From JAGVIE01 sp964520905 (GTDB lineage: Bacteria; Bacteroidota; Ignavibacteria; UBA10030; SZUA-254): DNA of 33,057 nucleotides. The position numbers were made by a program, and so were the translations under genes. Of the stretch, positions 33,019-33,057 are shown piece by piece; within the stretch, counting starts at the first letter, position 1; each line of letters begins with the position of its first letter. Where the stretch lies: assembly GCA_964520905.1 (NCBI GenBank), contig CAZFQL010000022.1, forward strand, positions 1 through 33,057, given 5' to 3'. The notes beneath the pieces were generated by a model that worked only from the letters and a program-made list of their open reading frames with translations, searched no databases and was not told the DNA's origin.

Positions 33019-33057
33019 CAACAACCGGGTAAAGAAGCGCTGAGTCATTTCGTTTAT

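Overview
The window looks like a metagenomic scaffold from the Bacteroidota/Chlorobiota/Ignavibacteriota side of the tree. Two large secreted proteins end in type IX secretion (Por) sorting domains with the typical N-[FY]-P-N-P-F-N signature, the translation cluster runs rplM-rpsI-rpsB-tsf-pyrH-frr, and the DNA is moderately A+T rich. A run of exactly 100 N at 31247-31346 is an assembly gap. The phylum is inferred from these traits; no rRNA is present.

Layout. (1) 1-6530 is an accessory region: a 5'-partial membrane-anchored protein, an orphan B12-binding radical SAM enzyme, a two-helix membrane protein of unknown function and a short receiver-like protein. These are followed by a dense toxin-antitoxin patch: a hicB remnant, a DUF4258/YgiT-type zinc-finger pair, a winged-helix fragment, hicB with a frameshifted hicA, and an intact hicA-hicB pair. 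(2) 6563-10458 is a branched-chain amino acid ABC operon livH-M-G-F without its binding protein. It is interrupted between livH and livM by a GIY-YIG nuclease gene flanked by two copies of a composite palindromic repeat. (3) 10577-14534 is the ribosome/translation cluster (L13, S9, S2, EF-Ts, UMP kinase, RRF), with several strong hairpins between genes. (4) 14715-15945 holds a tandem PspC protein and a LiaF-like membrane protein, likely an envelope-stress pair. (5) 16018-28818 holds a secreted DUF3160 protein, an aminotransferase, an RRM RNA-binding protein, DNA polymerase I and a 1648-residue M6-type metalloprotease. (6) 28873-31049 holds divergent MFS and EamA transporters. (7) 31120-33018 holds tRNA-Ser(UGA) and tRNA-Asp(GUC) on either side of a GvpF/GvpL-like protein.

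The least ordinary signal is at the two tRNA loci. Each intact tRNA gene is preceded, in the same orientation, by truncated 5' copies of itself into which short A-loop hairpins of the form TCCCG...CGGGA have been placed. At tRNA-Ser these form a 77-bp tandem array that runs into the assembly gap exactly in phase. Related TCCCG/CGGGA hairpins occur upstream of rplM, between rpsI and rpsB, and inside the second GIY-YIG-flanking repeat. They suggest a small dispersed palindromic element family. Function and mobility are inference.
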